This document shows, piece by piece, positions 1 through 8,554 of a DNA stretch of 64,000 nt. Source of the stretch: Vibrio sinaloensis (GTDB lineage: Bacteria > Pseudomonadota > Gammaproteobacteria > Enterobacterales > Vibrionaceae); the NCBI RefSeq assembly GCF_000808535.1, contig NZ_JWLV01000009.1:62001-126000 (forward strand), read 5' to 3'. The number at the start of each line of letters is the position of its first letter. The first letter of the stretch is position 1. Made by a program: the position numbers and the translations under genes. The notes beneath the pieces were generated by a model, which was not told the origin of the DNA, did not search any database, and worked only from the letters and a program-made list of their open reading frames with translations.

Positions 1-1
1 T

Positions 2-730
2 ACAGAACCGTCAATCATCGCGGCAGAGCCACCAAACCCTATCGTCAATGAGCTGGTGATCATGCCAGACATCGAGAAGCGTCTCGAGGCATTCGTGCGC
101 ATGGCGCATGGCATCGTCATTTTCCCTGGCGGCGCAGGAACGGCTGAAGAACTTCTCTACATTCTTGGCATCATGATGCACCCAGAGAACAAAGATCAAC
201 CGTTGCCAATTGTGCTGACCGGACCAAAAGAGAGTGAAGAGTACTTCCGCTCTATTGACCGCTTTATCGGTGAGACTCTGGGTGAAGATGCACAGAAACA
301 CTATGAGATCGTGGTCGATGATCCAGCTCGCGTTGCACAAATCATGAAGCAAAGCATGACGGATGTTCGCCAGTACCGCAAAGATACGGGTGACGCCTAC
401 AGCTTTAACTGGTCGCTCAAAATCGAACCTGAGTTCCAGCTTCCCTTCGAGCCAACCCATGACAACATGGCCAGCCTCGACTTGCATCTTAACCAAAGAC
501 CTGAAAATCTCGCTGCCGCTTTACGCCAAGCCTTCTCAGGTATTGTCGCGGGTAACGTAAAAGCAGAAGGCATTCGTGAAATTGAGCGTCACGGTCGATT
601 CAAACTCGACGGCGACAGCAGCTTAATGAAGAAAATGGACAAGTTGCTCCGCGATTTCGTTGAGCAAGATAGAATGAAACTGCCTGGAGGCTCAGCTTAC
701 GAGCCTTGCTATGAGATCAAGACAGGCTAG
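2..730 (+). CDS. ppnN: Nucleotide 5'-monophosphate nucleosidase PpnN (YgdH), C-terminal part
   Basis: The frame is open from base 2, so the start lies outside the window; 242 residues remain of a family protein of about 450. PpnN cleaves purine and pyrimidine nucleoside monophosphates to the free base and ribose 5-phosphate, a salvage and (p)ppGpp-responsive function known from E. coli. The LOG-type nucleotide-binding signature [13 protein letters not shown] is visible near visible residue 43, and the C-terminal part matches the E. coli protein closely, including [10 protein letters not shown] and [14 protein letters not shown] at the end. A strong intrinsic terminator follows directly. Assignment is confident; only the N-terminus is missing. 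Confidence 0.95.
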   Translation, partial: TEPSIIAAEPPNPIVNELVIMPDIEKRLEAFVRMAHGIVIFPGGAGTAEELLYILGIMMHPENKDQPLPIVLTGPKESEEYFRSIDRFIGETLGEDAQKHYEIVVDDPARVAQIMKQSMTDVRQYRKDTGDAYSFNWSLKIEPEFQLPFEPTHDNMASLDLHLNQRPENLAAALRQAFSGIVAGNVKAEGIREIERHGRFKLDGDSSLMKKMDKLLRDFVEQDRMKLPGGSAYEPCYEIKTG

Positions 731-758
731 CGGTGGTATTCTCACTCTCATTCGATAC

Positions 759-787
759 AATAAGGGCTTAATGCCCTTATTTTTTTG
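759..787 (+). terminator. Intrinsic terminator after ppnN
   Basis: A perfect 9-bp stem AATAAGGGC/GCCCTTATT with loop TTAAT runs into a T-tract. It ends just before the xni start codon, so xni probably has its own promoter or depends on readthrough. Confidence 0.85.
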
Positions 788-793
788 AGTTTT

Positions 794-1573
794 ATGTCTA
801 TTCATCTTGTTATTATCGATGCCCTTAACTTAATCCGACGCGTTCACTCCGCACAACCGGATCCTAACGATATAGCAAGAACCATCACCACCACGACGCG
901 AACGCTGAATAAAATCATCAACGAATCAAAGCCGAGTCACATGATTGCGGTTTTCGATCACCACCTCCAGGAACGTGGCTGGCGCGCAGAGATCCTGCCT
1001 GAATATAAACAGAATCGAAAGCCAATGCCTGAGCCGCTGTTAAACGGATTAGAGTCCATTCAAGATGCTTGGTGGCAAAAGGGCATTGATTCACTCCTGT
1101 CGGATGGCGATGAAGCGGATGATTTGGTCGCGACGCTCGCCATGAAGGTGGCCAATCATGGTGAAAAGGTCACCATCATTTCCACGGATAAAGGATACTG
1201 TCAGTTGCTCTCTCCAACACTGCAGATCCGAGACTACTTCCAGCACCGTTGGTTAGATGCGCCTTTTATCGAAAAAGAGTTTGGCGTCACGCCAAAACAA
1301 CTGGCCGATTACTGGGGTCTTACAGGGGTGAGTTCGAGCCAAGTTCCAGGAGTTCCGGGTATTGGCCCTAAAGCTGCGAAAGAGATCTTGACCCAGTTTA
1401 ACGATATCGAAGCTGCCTACGCCAGCGACGAGTTGCCAAGCAAATATCGGAAGAAGCTCGACGAACACATCGATTCGGCTCGACGTTGCAAACAGATTGC
1501 CGCGTTAAAAACAGACATCGAACTCGGCTTTAACTTGCAAGCGATTCGCTATACTGGTCCGCAAACCGCTTAG
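794..1573 (+). CDS. xni: Flap endonuclease Xni (ExoIX)
   Basis: A 259-residue protein of the 5'-3' exonuclease/flap endonuclease family that lacks a polymerase domain. It acts on branched DNA during repair or Okazaki fragment processing; E. coli Xni is 251 residues. Family landmarks are visible: MSIHLVIIDALNLIRR at the N-terminus (first metal aspartate), GDEADDLVATLA (acidic cluster), STDKGYCQLL and the helix-hairpin-helix GVPGIGPKAA. The start is placed at ATG 794; an in-frame TTG at 785 would add three residues but overlaps the preceding terminator T-tract. No strong ribosome binding site is visible. Confidence 0.93.
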   Translation: MSIHLVIIDALNLIRRVHSAQPDPNDIARTITTTTRTLNKIINESKPSHMIAVFDHHLQERGWRAEILPEYKQNRKPMPEPLLNGLESIQDAWWQKGIDSLLSDGDEADDLVATLAMKVANHGEKVTIISTDKGYCQLLSPTLQIRDYFQHRWLDAPFIEKEFGVTPKQLADYWGLTGVSSSQVPGVPGIGPKAAKEILTQFNDIEAAYASDELPSKYRKKLDEHIDSARRCKQIAALKTDIELGFNLQAIRYTGPQTA

Positions 1574-1787
1574 GACTCAGTACATCACGTTCTCACGACA
1601 TGTTTATTAGTAAGTTATTGATTAGTTTACGGTTGTTAAACTTAGCTGTTGGGTAAACCGTTGCCCTCTCAACTTCGACAGTTACCTAGCTCTTACCCGA
1701 TCAAGTACGGTGCAAAGTCGCACTTTCATCACAGAAGCCGCTACTGATTAATCTATTTTTAGTGCTCCACTAACAAGGAGCACAATA

Positions 1788-2537
1788 ATGAAAAAAGGTC
1801 TAATTCTCTCCCTTACGTGTCTATTCTCTCTACCCGCTTTGGCTGCCACATGTGGTCAGCACCTTGCGATGGGCACGCCCTCAGAACTTTCGGATCAACT
1901 GTTATGCCGTGACGGATATGCCGTTGGCTACAACTATCAAACGAAGAACGCCGACTGGGTGGCGTATCACCTCACTGCTGAAAGCGTTAACGCCAGTTAC
2001 AAGCGGAGCAACAGCTTTAAAATCGACGCTGAGCTGCCTGACTATGCGCAATCAACCTTGGATGACTATCGAAGCTCTGGTTACGACCGCGGTCATTTGG
2101 CCCCTTCAGCGGCGATGGACTTTACTCAAGAATCTATGAAGCAGAGTTTTCTTATGAGTAATATGTCGCCACAACTTCCGGGGTTCAACCGTGTAGGATG
2201 GCGTTTACTTGAAGAGCACGTGCGCGATGTCACTAATGAGTACAATGAAGTGTACGTGGTCACCGGACCAATTTATAACGGCAATGAAAGCACCATTGGT
2301 GATGGCGTGGTGATTCCAAGCGCGTTTTACAAGGTCATCTTAGACCCTTACTTTAATGACGCGATTGCGTTTATCGTGCCGCACCGTGATGTGTCTGGCA
2401 GCGAGCTAGCAAACTTTGTCACTACAGTCGATGACGTGGAACAGCAGACAGGGTTAGATTTCTTCTCGATGATTGAGGACAGCGCTGAAAACACAATGGA
2501 GTCACAACTATGGGAAATGTGGCCAACGTCTAATTAG
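1788..2537 (+). CDS. Secreted DNA/RNA non-specific endonuclease (NUC family)
   Basis: A 249-residue protein with a signal peptide (positively charged MKK, hydrophobic core, ALA-A cleavage region near residue 20). The mature part is a beta-beta-alpha-metal nuclease of the Serratia nuclease type: the catalytic DRGH motif lies at residues 100-103 followed by LAPSAAM, and the metal-binding asparagine region NMSPQ...FN follows at about 124. It should degrade extracellular or periplasmic DNA and RNA. Two Cys near the mature N-terminus (residues 22 and 40) could form a disulfide. It has a good AAGGAG ribosome site 8 bases before ATG and stands alone between terminators. It belongs to a different family from the vibrio Dns enzyme (endonuclease I). 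Confidence 0.9.
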   Translation: MKKGLILSLTCLFSLPALAATCGQHLAMGTPSELSDQLLCRDGYAVGYNYQTKNADWVAYHLTAESVNASYKRSNSFKIDAELPDYAQSTLDDYRSSGYDRGHLAPSAAMDFTQESMKQSFLMSNMSPQLPGFNRVGWRLLEEHVRDVTNEYNEVYVVTGPIYNGNESTIGDGVVIPSAFYKVILDPYFNDAIAFIVPHRDVSGSELANFVTTVDDVEQQTGLDFFSMIEDSAENTMESQLWEMWPTSN

Positions 2538-2567
2538 GGTCTATTAACCCTTGTACTTCTGCTACAA

Positions 2568-2595
2568 AAAAACGCTCCAATCGGAGCGTTTTTGT
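2568..2595. terminator. Bidirectional terminator between the nuclease gene and rlmM
   Basis: Stem AAAACGCTCC/GGAGCGTTTT with loop AATC and A/T tracts on both sides. It can serve the rightward nuclease gene and the leftward rlmM operon. Confidence 0.85.
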
Positions 2596-2603
2596 TGGTT
2601 TAA

Positions 2604-3695
2604 CTATCGCGGTGAGATATTCGACAAGCACTGGACATGGACGGTGATTTCTTCACGGTCATGGTAAAGGTGCTTAGCCTGCAGCTTGAACTTTACCTCA
2701 TTGTCTTTTAAGAAGATTTTCAGGTTTTCAATATCCTGAAGCACTTCATCGTAACGCCCTTTCATCGGCAGTTTAAGGTTAAAGATCGCTTCTTTAGCCC
2801 AACCACTGATGATCCACTCACCCATCAACTGAGCAACGCGAGACGGCTTTTCAATCATGTCACAAACAAGCCAAGTAACGTTCTTACGCGCAGGTTCAAA
2901 TTTGAAGCCATCTTCTTGGTGATGTTTTACCTGACCGGTTTCCATCAGGCTGTCTGCCATCATGCCATTATCAACTGAGTGAACAAACATCGAGCGTTTC
3001 ACAAGCTGATACGTCCACCCGCCAGGGCAAGCACCGAGGTCCACTCCCCACATGCCAGCAGCAAGACGCTCCTCCCACTCTTCACGAGGGATAAAGACAT
3101 GAAATGCTTCTTCAAGTTTTAGCGTAGAGCGACTTGGTGCATCCGCTGGGAACTTGAGTCGAGGAATACCCATAAAGAACTGCGAGTTGTTTGTTGGCAG
3201 AGAGTAACCGACAAAACAGTGGCCAGGCGCAACAAAGCAGATGTGTAACACAGGCTTTTTCGGGCTGTCTTTTGGAAACAAAATGCCTTTTCCGCGAAGT
3301 GCTTGACGCATAGGTACGGTGAACTTACGGCAGAATTTCAGTAACTCTTTTGCTTCATTGGTGTCGGGCGTTTCAATACGAATATCGCCACAACGAGGCA
3401 TGGTTTCTACATAGCTCAGATCGTGCAAGATTGGGGAAATACGGTCTTCACGTGGCAACTCTTGGATTTCAGCCGCAACCGCAAAGATCTGGCGAGCGAA
3501 GATCAAAGACTTAAAATCGAGTTCTTTAACCAATCGCTGCGCGTCACCTTCTTGATAACATTCAAAAATAACGTAGCCACTGTTTTTCTTAACGCGAGGG
3601 AAACCAAACACTTCTAGCTGAGTGGCACGATCTTGAATTTCACCTGCACACTCTTTTTCAAAGCCGCTGCGGCAATAGAGCATTAATTGTTTCAC
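2604..3695 (-). CDS. rlmM: 23S rRNA 2'-O-methyltransferase RlmM (C2498)
   Basis: A 363-residue protein, the usual RlmM length. RlmM methylates the 2'-OH of C2498 in 23S rRNA using S-adenosylmethionine. The N-terminal part ([13 protein letters not shown]) is the THUMP-like RNA-binding region; the Rossmann methyltransferase core carries the SAM motif [14 protein letters not shown], then LVCDMIEKP and the catalytic lysine region [12 protein letters not shown]. It is the last gene of the leftward group gcvA-hydrolase-ygdD-rlmM and overlaps the upstream ygdD by four bases, so the two are translationally coupled. Gene order matches E. coli gcvA-ygdD-rlmM. Confidence 0.96.
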   Translation of the reverse strand: MKQLMLYCRSGFEKECAGEIQDRATQLEVFGFPRVKKNSGYVIFECYQEGDAQRLVKELDFKSLIFARQIFAVAAEIQELPREDRISPILHDLSYVETMPRCGDIRIETPDTNEAKELLKFCRKFTVPMRQALRGKGILFPKDSPKKPVLHICFVAPGHCFVGYSLPTNNSQFFMGIPRLKFPADAPSRSTLKLEEAFHVFIPREEWEERLAAGMWGVDLGACPGGWTYQLVKRSMFVHSVDNGMMADSLMETGQVKHHQEDGFKFEPARKNVTWLVCDMIEKPSRVAQLMGEWIISGWAKEAIFNLKLPMKGRYDEVLQDIENLKIFLKDNEVKFKLQAKHLYHDREEITVHVQCLSNISPR

Positions 3696-4090
3696 TGATT
3701 CACCTCTTTAATCTGTAGTGCTGCGTAAACGAACATTCCCCACCCAAGCATAAACGTCAATCCACCGAATGGCGTGACTGGACCAAACCATTTGATTCCC
3801 GTTATGGCTAAAGCGTAAAGGCTGCCGCTAAAACAAAAGATGCCGATGATAAAGCAAATCGCGGCTAGGAAGAAATATTTTTGTGACTTAGGTGGTAATT
3901 TTATCAGCAACAGAGCGCCGCATAACACTAGCCCAATAGCATGGATAAATTGATACTGAACGCCTGTATTAAACACATCTAACAAATACGGAGAGAGCAT
4001 TTTCTTTAGCCCATGCGCAGCAAATGCGCCAAGCGCTACGCCAGTACCCGCAAACAAACCACCGATGGTAAGTAACTGCTTACTTTTCAC
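3692..4090 (-). CDS. ygdD: DUF423 inner membrane protein YgdD
   Basis: A 132-residue membrane protein with four predicted hydrophobic segments (about residues 7-27, 48-64, 72-94 and 102-124). The family signature [13 protein letters not shown] is near the N-terminus. Biochemical function is unknown; related proteins are annotated only as DUF423 membrane proteins. The gene overlaps rlmM by 4 bases and the upstream hydrolase by 11 bases, so it is embedded in the same transcript. Confidence 0.9.
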   Translation of the reverse strand: MKSKQLLTIGGLFAGTGVALGAFAAHGLKKMLSPYLLDVFNTGVQYQFIHAIGLVLCGALLLIKLPPKSQKYFFLAAICFIIGIFCFSGSLYALAITGIKWFGPVTPFGGLTFMLGWGMFVYAALQIKEVNQ

Positions 4091-4706
4091 GCTGAACCTC
4101 GAAGATGAACTTAGCTAACTTTTCGACCGCTAACTCAATATTGCCTTGCTCCGTATAGCCAGAGCTTTTGCGTGGTTTAAAACTGTGGTCCCCATCAGGA
4201 ATAAACTCAACTTGCACCGCTGAAGACAAGTCAAAATCGGAGAACTCCTCCTTTTTACCAAAGGTGTCACGCTCTCCTTGAAGGATGAGTGTTGGCTTAT
4301 CGAGTTCGGCTAAGTGCGCACCCTTGTAGTTTTCAGGTTTGCCAGGAGGATGAAATGGAAAACCCAAACAAGCAACGCCGGCCACTTGGCTCTCACCTGA
4401 TAGAAGACTTGCCATTCGCCCCCCCATCGACTTGCCACCAATCACGACCGGCTTCTGGCCTGCGACATCTGCAATCACAGCTTGATACGCTTCCAGCAAC
4501 TTTGGAGCACGATCTGGCGGACGCTTTTTACCATCTTCTGCACGCTTAATCATGTATGGGAAATTAAAGCGCACCACTTGAATGCCTTTAGTTGCCAGCC
4601 CTTGGGCCACCGCCGCCATAAAAGGATGATCCATCCCTGCCCCCGCACCATGCGCGAAAACAAAAATCGGCTGTGTTTTCTGCCCATCAATAAGATAGCT
4701 ACTCAT
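4080..4706 (-). CDS. Alpha/beta hydrolase, KANL3/TEX30-like (dienelactone hydrolase superfamily)
   Basis: A 208-residue alpha/beta hydrolase. The oxyanion region FAHGAGAGMDHPFM, the nucleophile elbow GGKSMGG with the catalytic serine, a late Asp in QGERDTFG and the final GDHSFKPRK histidine make a full catalytic triad. The substrate is unknown. The start at ATG 4706 (MSSYLIDG) is chosen because GAGGAG lies 8 bases upstream and earlier in-frame starts lie inside gcvA and give an unrelated sequence. It overlaps the gcvA stop by 8 bases, indicating coupling. It is an insertion between gcvA and ygdD relative to the E. coli order. Confidence 0.88.
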   Translation of the reverse strand: MSSYLIDGQKTQPIFVFAHGAGAGMDHPFMAAVAQGLATKGIQVVRFNFPYMIKRAEDGKKRPPDRAPKLLEAYQAVIADVAGQKPVVIGGKSMGGRMASLLSGESQVAGVACLGFPFHPPGKPENYKGAHLAELDKPTLILQGERDTFGKKEEFSDFDLSSAVQVEFIPDGDHSFKPRKSSGYTEQGNIELAVEKLAKFIFEVQREK

Positions 4707-5607
4707 CCAACAACTCCTCTTGTTCACTTTGCGCTTTTGCCAGCATCCAATCTCGGAACGTTGCGATTCGTCCCATATCAGCTTGTTTTTCGTGACACAC
4801 GACATAGAACGCATTCTTAGTAACGAGTACTTCGTCAAACGGCGCAATCAAACGACCCGCTTCCATCTCTGGCTGGGCAAGAACGTTGTTCCCTAATGCC
4901 ACCCCTTGGCCATGGGCCGCTGCTTGCAGAACCATTGTCGAGTGACTGAAGATAGGACCATGATTGACGTTCACCCCCTCAATACCATTCTGCTTGGCAA
5001 ATTGTTTCCAGTCTTTTCGAGATGTATCGTGCAATAACGTATGTTGTTTCAAATCACTTAGCGTTTCTAATGGTTTGGGTCCAAGAAGAAGCGACGGTGA
5101 ACAGAGCGGGATTAGGAATTCTTGGTAAAGTTTGTCGGCTCTTAACCCAGGCCAATTCCCTCGTCCGTAGTAAATAGCGACATCGACATCGTCCGTTAAT
5201 GAGCCTTCATCCATATCAACGGCTTTGATGCGTACATCGATATCAGGCTCTTGTTGGTTAAAGTCGGCCAAACGCGGCACCAACCATTGAATAGCGAAAC
5301 TTGGTGGTAAGCTAATGGTCAACGCACCTTTTTCACTACGTTCAAGCACTTTATCAGTCGCTTCTGCTAGTGAGGTAAAGATATCTTTGATATCGAGAAA
5401 GTAACTTTGCCCTTCTTCAGTAAGAAGCAAGGAGCGATTTCGACGACGGAAGAGTTTTAAGCCAAGGAATTCTTCTAACGCTTTGATTTGATGACTCACT
5501 GCAGCTTGTGTGACGAATAACTCTTCCGCGGCACGCGTAAAACTGAGATGGCGCGCGGCGGCTTCAAACACTTTTAGTGAATTAAGTGGAGGCAATCTTC
5601 TGGACAT
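4699..5607 (-). CDS. gcvA: LysR-family glycine cleavage regulator GcvA
   Basis: A 302-residue LysR-type regulator. The winged helix-turn-helix (FTRAAEELFVTQAAVSHQIKAL) is at about residues 23-45, followed by the effector-binding domain. Sequence and context match GcvA, which represses or activates the glycine cleavage operon and activates the divergent small RNA gcvB in enterics. A gcvB homologue does lie divergently at 5.70-5.90 kb, which makes the assignment firm. The gene heads the operon with the hydrolase, ygdD and rlmM. An inverted repeat GATTA...TAATC just upstream is a plausible self-binding site. Confidence 0.95.
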   Translation of the reverse strand: MSRRLPPLNSLKVFEAAARHLSFTRAAEELFVTQAAVSHQIKALEEFLGLKLFRRRNRSLLLTEEGQSYFLDIKDIFTSLAEATDKVLERSEKGALTISLPPSFAIQWLVPRLADFNQQEPDIDVRIKAVDMDEGSLTDDVDVAIYYGRGNWPGLRADKLYQEFLIPLCSPSLLLGPKPLETLSDLKQHTLLHDTSRKDWKQFAKQNGIEGVNVNHGPIFSHSTMVLQAAAHGQGVALGNNVLAQPEMEAGRLIAPFDEVLVTKNAFYVVCHEKQADMGRIATFRDWMLAKAQSEQEELLDE

Positions 5608-5626
5608 GTTGGCCTTCTATAAATTG

Positions 5627-5643
5627 GATTAGTTTTTTTAATC
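5627..5643. promoter_or_regulatory. Putative GcvA-binding inverted repeat
   Basis: The sequence GATTAG-TTTTTT-TAATC has arms GATTA/TAATC and contains the ATTAG (CTAAT) element reported for GcvA sites in E. coli. It lies between gcvA and gcvB, about 57-73 bases upstream of the inferred gcvB start, inside the interval used by GcvA in E. coli. Binding is inferred. Confidence 0.45.
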
Positions 5644-5664
5644 TGAAACATTATAAAATGTCCA

Positions 5665-5693
5665 TTGCCTGACGACCAGAGAAATTCTATATT
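5665..5693 (+). promoter_or_regulatory. Sigma-70 promoter of gcvB
   Basis: TTGCCT at 5665-5670, a 17-base spacer and TATATT at 5688-5693, predicting initiation at about 5700, just before the first conserved GcvB bases. Confidence 0.65.
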
Positions 5694-5699
5694 TCACCC

Positions 5700-5899
5700 C
5701 GCAGCAAAGAGCCAGAACGGCTTGATTCCTTTTCGAATCAATTGGCATATTGTTGCGATGTTGTGTTTGCAAACTCGTATTTCGAGTTAGGTAGGTTTCT
5801 ACCAAGTTTTGTCTCCCGAGACGAAACATATACTTCCTGTATTTATTTTGACCTGTCTGTCAAATTTTTTAGCACCGCCTATATGGCGGTGTTTTTTTA
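5700..5899 (+). ncRNA. gcvB: Small regulatory RNA GcvB
   Basis: An RNA of about 200 nt divergent from gcvA. Recognised from conserved blocks: GAGCC-GAACG near the 5' end, the G/U-rich R1 seed GCGATGTTGTGTTTGCAAAC (about 5755-5774), the block ACTTCCTGTA followed by CCTGTCTGTC (about 5830-5860), and the final terminator GCACCGCC-loop-GGCGGTG plus seven T. In enterics GcvB is an Hfq-dependent repressor of amino acid and peptide transporter mRNAs through the R1 seed. The first half is shorter in G/U repeats than in E. coli. The 5' end is set from the promoter and is approximate. Confidence 0.9.
5872..5898 (+). terminator. Terminator of gcvB
   Basis: Stem CACCGCC/GGCGGTG with a 5-base loop followed by TTTTTTT, the characteristic GcvB 3' end. 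Confidence 0.9.
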
Positions 5900-5923
5900 T
5901 GCCTGCGATTACCCAATACAATG

Positions 5924-5960
5924 AAAAAAGCGCAAACCGAATGAACGATTTGCGCTTTGT
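5924..5960 (-). terminator. Intrinsic terminator after thiI
   Basis: Stem AAAGCGCAAA/TTTGCGCTTT with a 12-base loop. Read leftward it is followed by T residues, so it terminates thiI. Confidence 0.8.
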
Positions 5961-5985
5961 TTATTCTGAAGGCAAGTCTCAACGA

Positions 5986-7434
5986 CTAAGGGCGGTAAAC
6001 CTTAACGTTGTTGAAACCTTGCTCTTGTAAGTAGAGAGCTTGTAGGCGGCTCATCACACCACGGTCACAGTACAGAAGGTACGTTTTAGATTGGTCTAAA
6101 TCACCAAACTGCGTGCCTAACTTGAAGAATGGGATGTGCTTCACTTCCACGCCATCGATTTCAAGCGGGTTATCGTCTTCCTCTTCAGGACTGCGGATAT
6201 CCAGCACGATTGCGTGCTCTTCGACCGCTTGAACCTGTTCAACCTCTGGTGCTGCTTGCTCGGTCTCTTTAGCGATATCACGAATGTCCATCACACGTGC
6301 GTCACGAACAACCTGCTCTAGGATATCAAAGTCAAACTTCGCTTCTTCCTCATCCAACTTGGCTTTCACCGCTTTGACTGTTGGCTTCTTAGAAATGACG
6401 CCGCAGTATTCTGGCATCGTTTTCGCAAAATCTTCCGTACCGATCTCACGTGCAAGATTGATGATGTCTTCTTTATCCCAGTTAATCAGTGGACGTAGAA
6501 TCAATGTATCAGTCACGTTGTCGATATGACGAAGGTTTGTCAGTGTTTGGCTTGAAACCTGACCAAGCGCTTCACCAGTTACCAAGGCTTCAATCTTAAA
6601 CTTGCTGGCTACCATACCTGCCGCACGCATAAACATACGTTTTAGGATAACGCCCATTTGGCCATCATCCACTTTCTCAAGAATTTCCGCCACAACTGGC
6701 TCAAAGTCGACAGAAATGAAACGCACCTTGGCAGAAGAGCCGTATTTGTTCCATAAGTAGTGAGAGACTTGCTTAACCCCAATCTCGTGTGCAGGACCGC
6801 CTAAGTTGAAGAAACAGTAGTGCACTTTAGAGCCGCGCTTGATGTGCAGATAGCTTGAAACGCCCGAGTCAAATCCACCCGAGATAAGGCTAAGCACATC
6901 TTCTTGAGTGCCCAGTGGGAATCCACCAAGACCTTTGTAGCGAGCGATCACTTGGTTGAGTGTCTCACCTGACACTTCAACGTTCACCGTAACATCAGGA
7001 TTACGCAGCTTAACGCTCGCGCTTTCGATCGCTTGGTTTAAGCCGCCACCCACGTAGCGCTCTAACTCAATTGAGGTAAAGTCATGCTTGCCACGACGTT
7101 TCGCACGAACAACAAACGTTTTGCCAACCAAACTGTCTCGGTTTAGTTCCAATACCTGTTCAAAGATATCGTGCAGATCTTTAAAGCCAGACTGCTGCAC
7201 TTCCAGAACATGGTGAATACCTGGCGTGTGCGTTAAGACTTCAATCACTTCCTGGCGATATTGATCGGACTCTGACGTCACTTCAATATGGTCACGGCGG
7301 TTGAAGACAGCGACAGACTCACAGCGGCTTTTAATGATGTTGCGAATATTACATTCAAGAATCTTTGTGAAGCGCTTGCGCACCGATTCACTTTTAACGA
7401 AGATTTCTGGATGGGGCTTAACGATAAATTTCAT
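5986..7434 (-). CDS. thiI: tRNA 4-thiouridine sulfurtransferase ThiI
   Basis: A 482-residue protein of the long gammaproteobacterial form. ThiI adenylates U8 of tRNA and transfers persulfide sulfur, giving s4U8, and also supplies sulfur for the thiamine thiazole ring. Order: an N-terminal ferredoxin-like/THUMP region (about 1-165), the PP-loop adenylation domain with [14 protein letters not shown] near residue 185, and a C-terminal rhodanese domain with the active-site loop [13 protein letters not shown]. The conserved C-terminus [10 protein letters not shown] is present. The gene is monocistronic with its own terminator. An 18-bp palindrome lies about 55 bases upstream. Confidence 0.96.
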   Translation of the reverse strand: MKFIVKPHPEIFVKSESVRKRFTKILECNIRNIIKSRCESVAVFNRRDHIEVTSESDQYRQEVIEVLTHTPGIHHVLEVQQSGFKDLHDIFEQVLELNRDSLVGKTFVVRAKRRGKHDFTSIELERYVGGGLNQAIESASVKLRNPDVTVNVEVSGETLNQVIARYKGLGGFPLGTQEDVLSLISGGFDSGVSSYLHIKRGSKVHYCFFNLGGPAHEIGVKQVSHYLWNKYGSSAKVRFISVDFEPVVAEILEKVDDGQMGVILKRMFMRAAGMVASKFKIEALVTGEALGQVSSQTLTNLRHIDNVTDTLILRPLINWDKEDIINLAREIGTEDFAKTMPEYCGVISKKPTVKAVKAKLDEEEAKFDFDILEQVVRDARVMDIRDIAKETEQAAPEVEQVQAVEEHAIVLDIRSPEEEDDNPLEIDGVEVKHIPFFKLGTQFGDLDQSKTYLLYCDRGVMSRLQALYLQEQGFNNVKVYRP

Positions 7435-7486
7435 GGTTCACTTCACAAGTTAACAGGTTTGTAGATTCGCTTTGGGTCGCTACCAT

Positions 7487-7504
7487 AATAGTAGTCATAC
7501 TATT
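7487..7504. repeat. 18-bp palindrome upstream of thiI
   Basis: Perfect inverted repeat AATAGTA-GTCA-TACTATT, 53-70 bases before the thiI start. It overlaps a possible leftward -10 (TATTAT), so an operator role is conceivable. No known regulator is recognised. Confidence 0.4.
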
Positions 7505-7556
7505 TGTACGGTCACCACCCTCTAAGGGCGCAAGATTATACATTAAGCGACAGACA

Positions 7557-7583
7557 TAAAAAAGACGAGCGTGATGCTCGTCT
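7557..7583 (-). terminator. Intrinsic terminator after pomB
   Basis: Stem GACGAGC/GCTCGTC with loop GTGAT; read leftward it is followed by TTTTTT. Confidence 0.85.
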
Positions 7584-7599
7584 CATTGTTTAGTGGGGT

Positions 7600-8544
7600 T
7601 CAATTATTGAGGACAGGCACTTCGTCACTTTGGAGCGCTTCGCCCTGCATGATGCTGATTTCCACACGGCGGTTACGCGAACGCTGCGCTTCAGTATCGT
7701 TTGGACCGAGAGGCTCGGTATCTGCCATACCTCGAACACGCAACCTCTGCGAGGTAAATCCACGGACTTTTTCCATCTCTTGGGCAACCGAAACGGCGCG
7801 TTGAGCAGAAAGATCCCAGTTTGAACGATACAGCTCTGACTCAATTCGCTGATTGTCCGTATGGCCCGATACTCGCACAATGCCCGGAATGTCTTTGACG
7901 AGATCAGCAATCTGCCTCACTAATGGGCGGAACTTAGGCTGCAAGAATGCAGAGCCTTCAGGAAATGCGCCTTTTTCTCGAATTCGAATATCGATTTGCT
8001 GACCAAGGTTCTCCACTTCAATGGCTCCTTGTTCAATCTCTCGCTCGAGCGCTTTCTTGATGCTTTCCATCAAGGTTTCAAGCTCTTGAGACATTTCCGC
8101 TGACTGCTGTTGCTGGCTGTCTGATTCCGAGTTCTGGTTGTTCTGGGTTGACGTATCAGGCGATTGCCCACCCGTTAACTTACCTTGGTCACGCTGCGTG
8201 CCCCCCGCTCGGTCAGACTCCCCCTCGTGGAACTCCAACGTCTGCTGAGTAATATCGATGGTTTGCTGCATGATGACGTCAATCGGTGTCGGCTCAGGAC
8301 GCCCCGGACGAAACTCTTGTGCAATGATACTTGTCCCTTTTGGAATGTCTTTCACTTCCAAACGGTTTTGTACACCAAAGGCAAATTTCATCGAACCCGC
8401 GATCTGCTTGAACTTCAGTACATCCATCTCAGAAAACGAGAGCAGAAGTACGAAGAAGCACATCAACAGAGACATTAGGTCAGCAAAGGTCCCCATCCAT
8501 AATGGAAGGCCAGGTGGTGGACATTTGGGTTGTTCGTCTTCCAT
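7600..8544 (-). CDS. pomB: Sodium-driven flagellar stator protein PomB
   Basis: A 314-residue MotB/PomB family protein. One transmembrane helix (about residues 16-38) carries the ion-binding aspartate in GTFADLMSLLMCFF (Asp22 here, equivalent to Asp24 of V. alginolyticus PomB; the N-terminus is two residues shorter). A plug and Q/N/S-rich linker follows, then an OmpA-like peptidoglycan-binding domain (about 175-300) with VSGHTDN and NRRVEIS. With PomA it forms the Na+ channel that drives the polar flagellum. The gene starts 10 bases after pomA ends, so they share one transcript. Confidence 0.96.
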   Translation of the reverse strand: MEDEQPKCPPPGLPLWMGTFADLMSLLMCFFVLLLSFSEMDVLKFKQIAGSMKFAFGVQNRLEVKDIPKGTSIIAQEFRPGRPEPTPIDVIMQQTIDITQQTLEFHEGESDRAGGTQRDQGKLTGGQSPDTSTQNNQNSESDSQQQQSAEMSQELETLMESIKKALEREIEQGAIEVENLGQQIDIRIREKGAFPEGSAFLQPKFRPLVRQIADLVKDIPGIVRVSGHTDNQRIESELYRSNWDLSAQRAVSVAQEMEKVRGFTSQRLRVRGMADTEPLGPNDTEAQRSRNRRVEISIMQGEALQSDEVPVLNN

Positions 8545-8554
8545 CCCTTTACCC

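Noticed and set aside
1574-1787. Small RNA or operator in the xni-nuclease spacer
   Set aside because: No convincing promoter-terminator pair or palindrome was found.
5638-6030. Short open frames on both strands between gcvA and thiI
   Set aside because: They overlap the GcvB RNA, its promoter and terminators, have no ribosome sites and no recognisable protein sequence.
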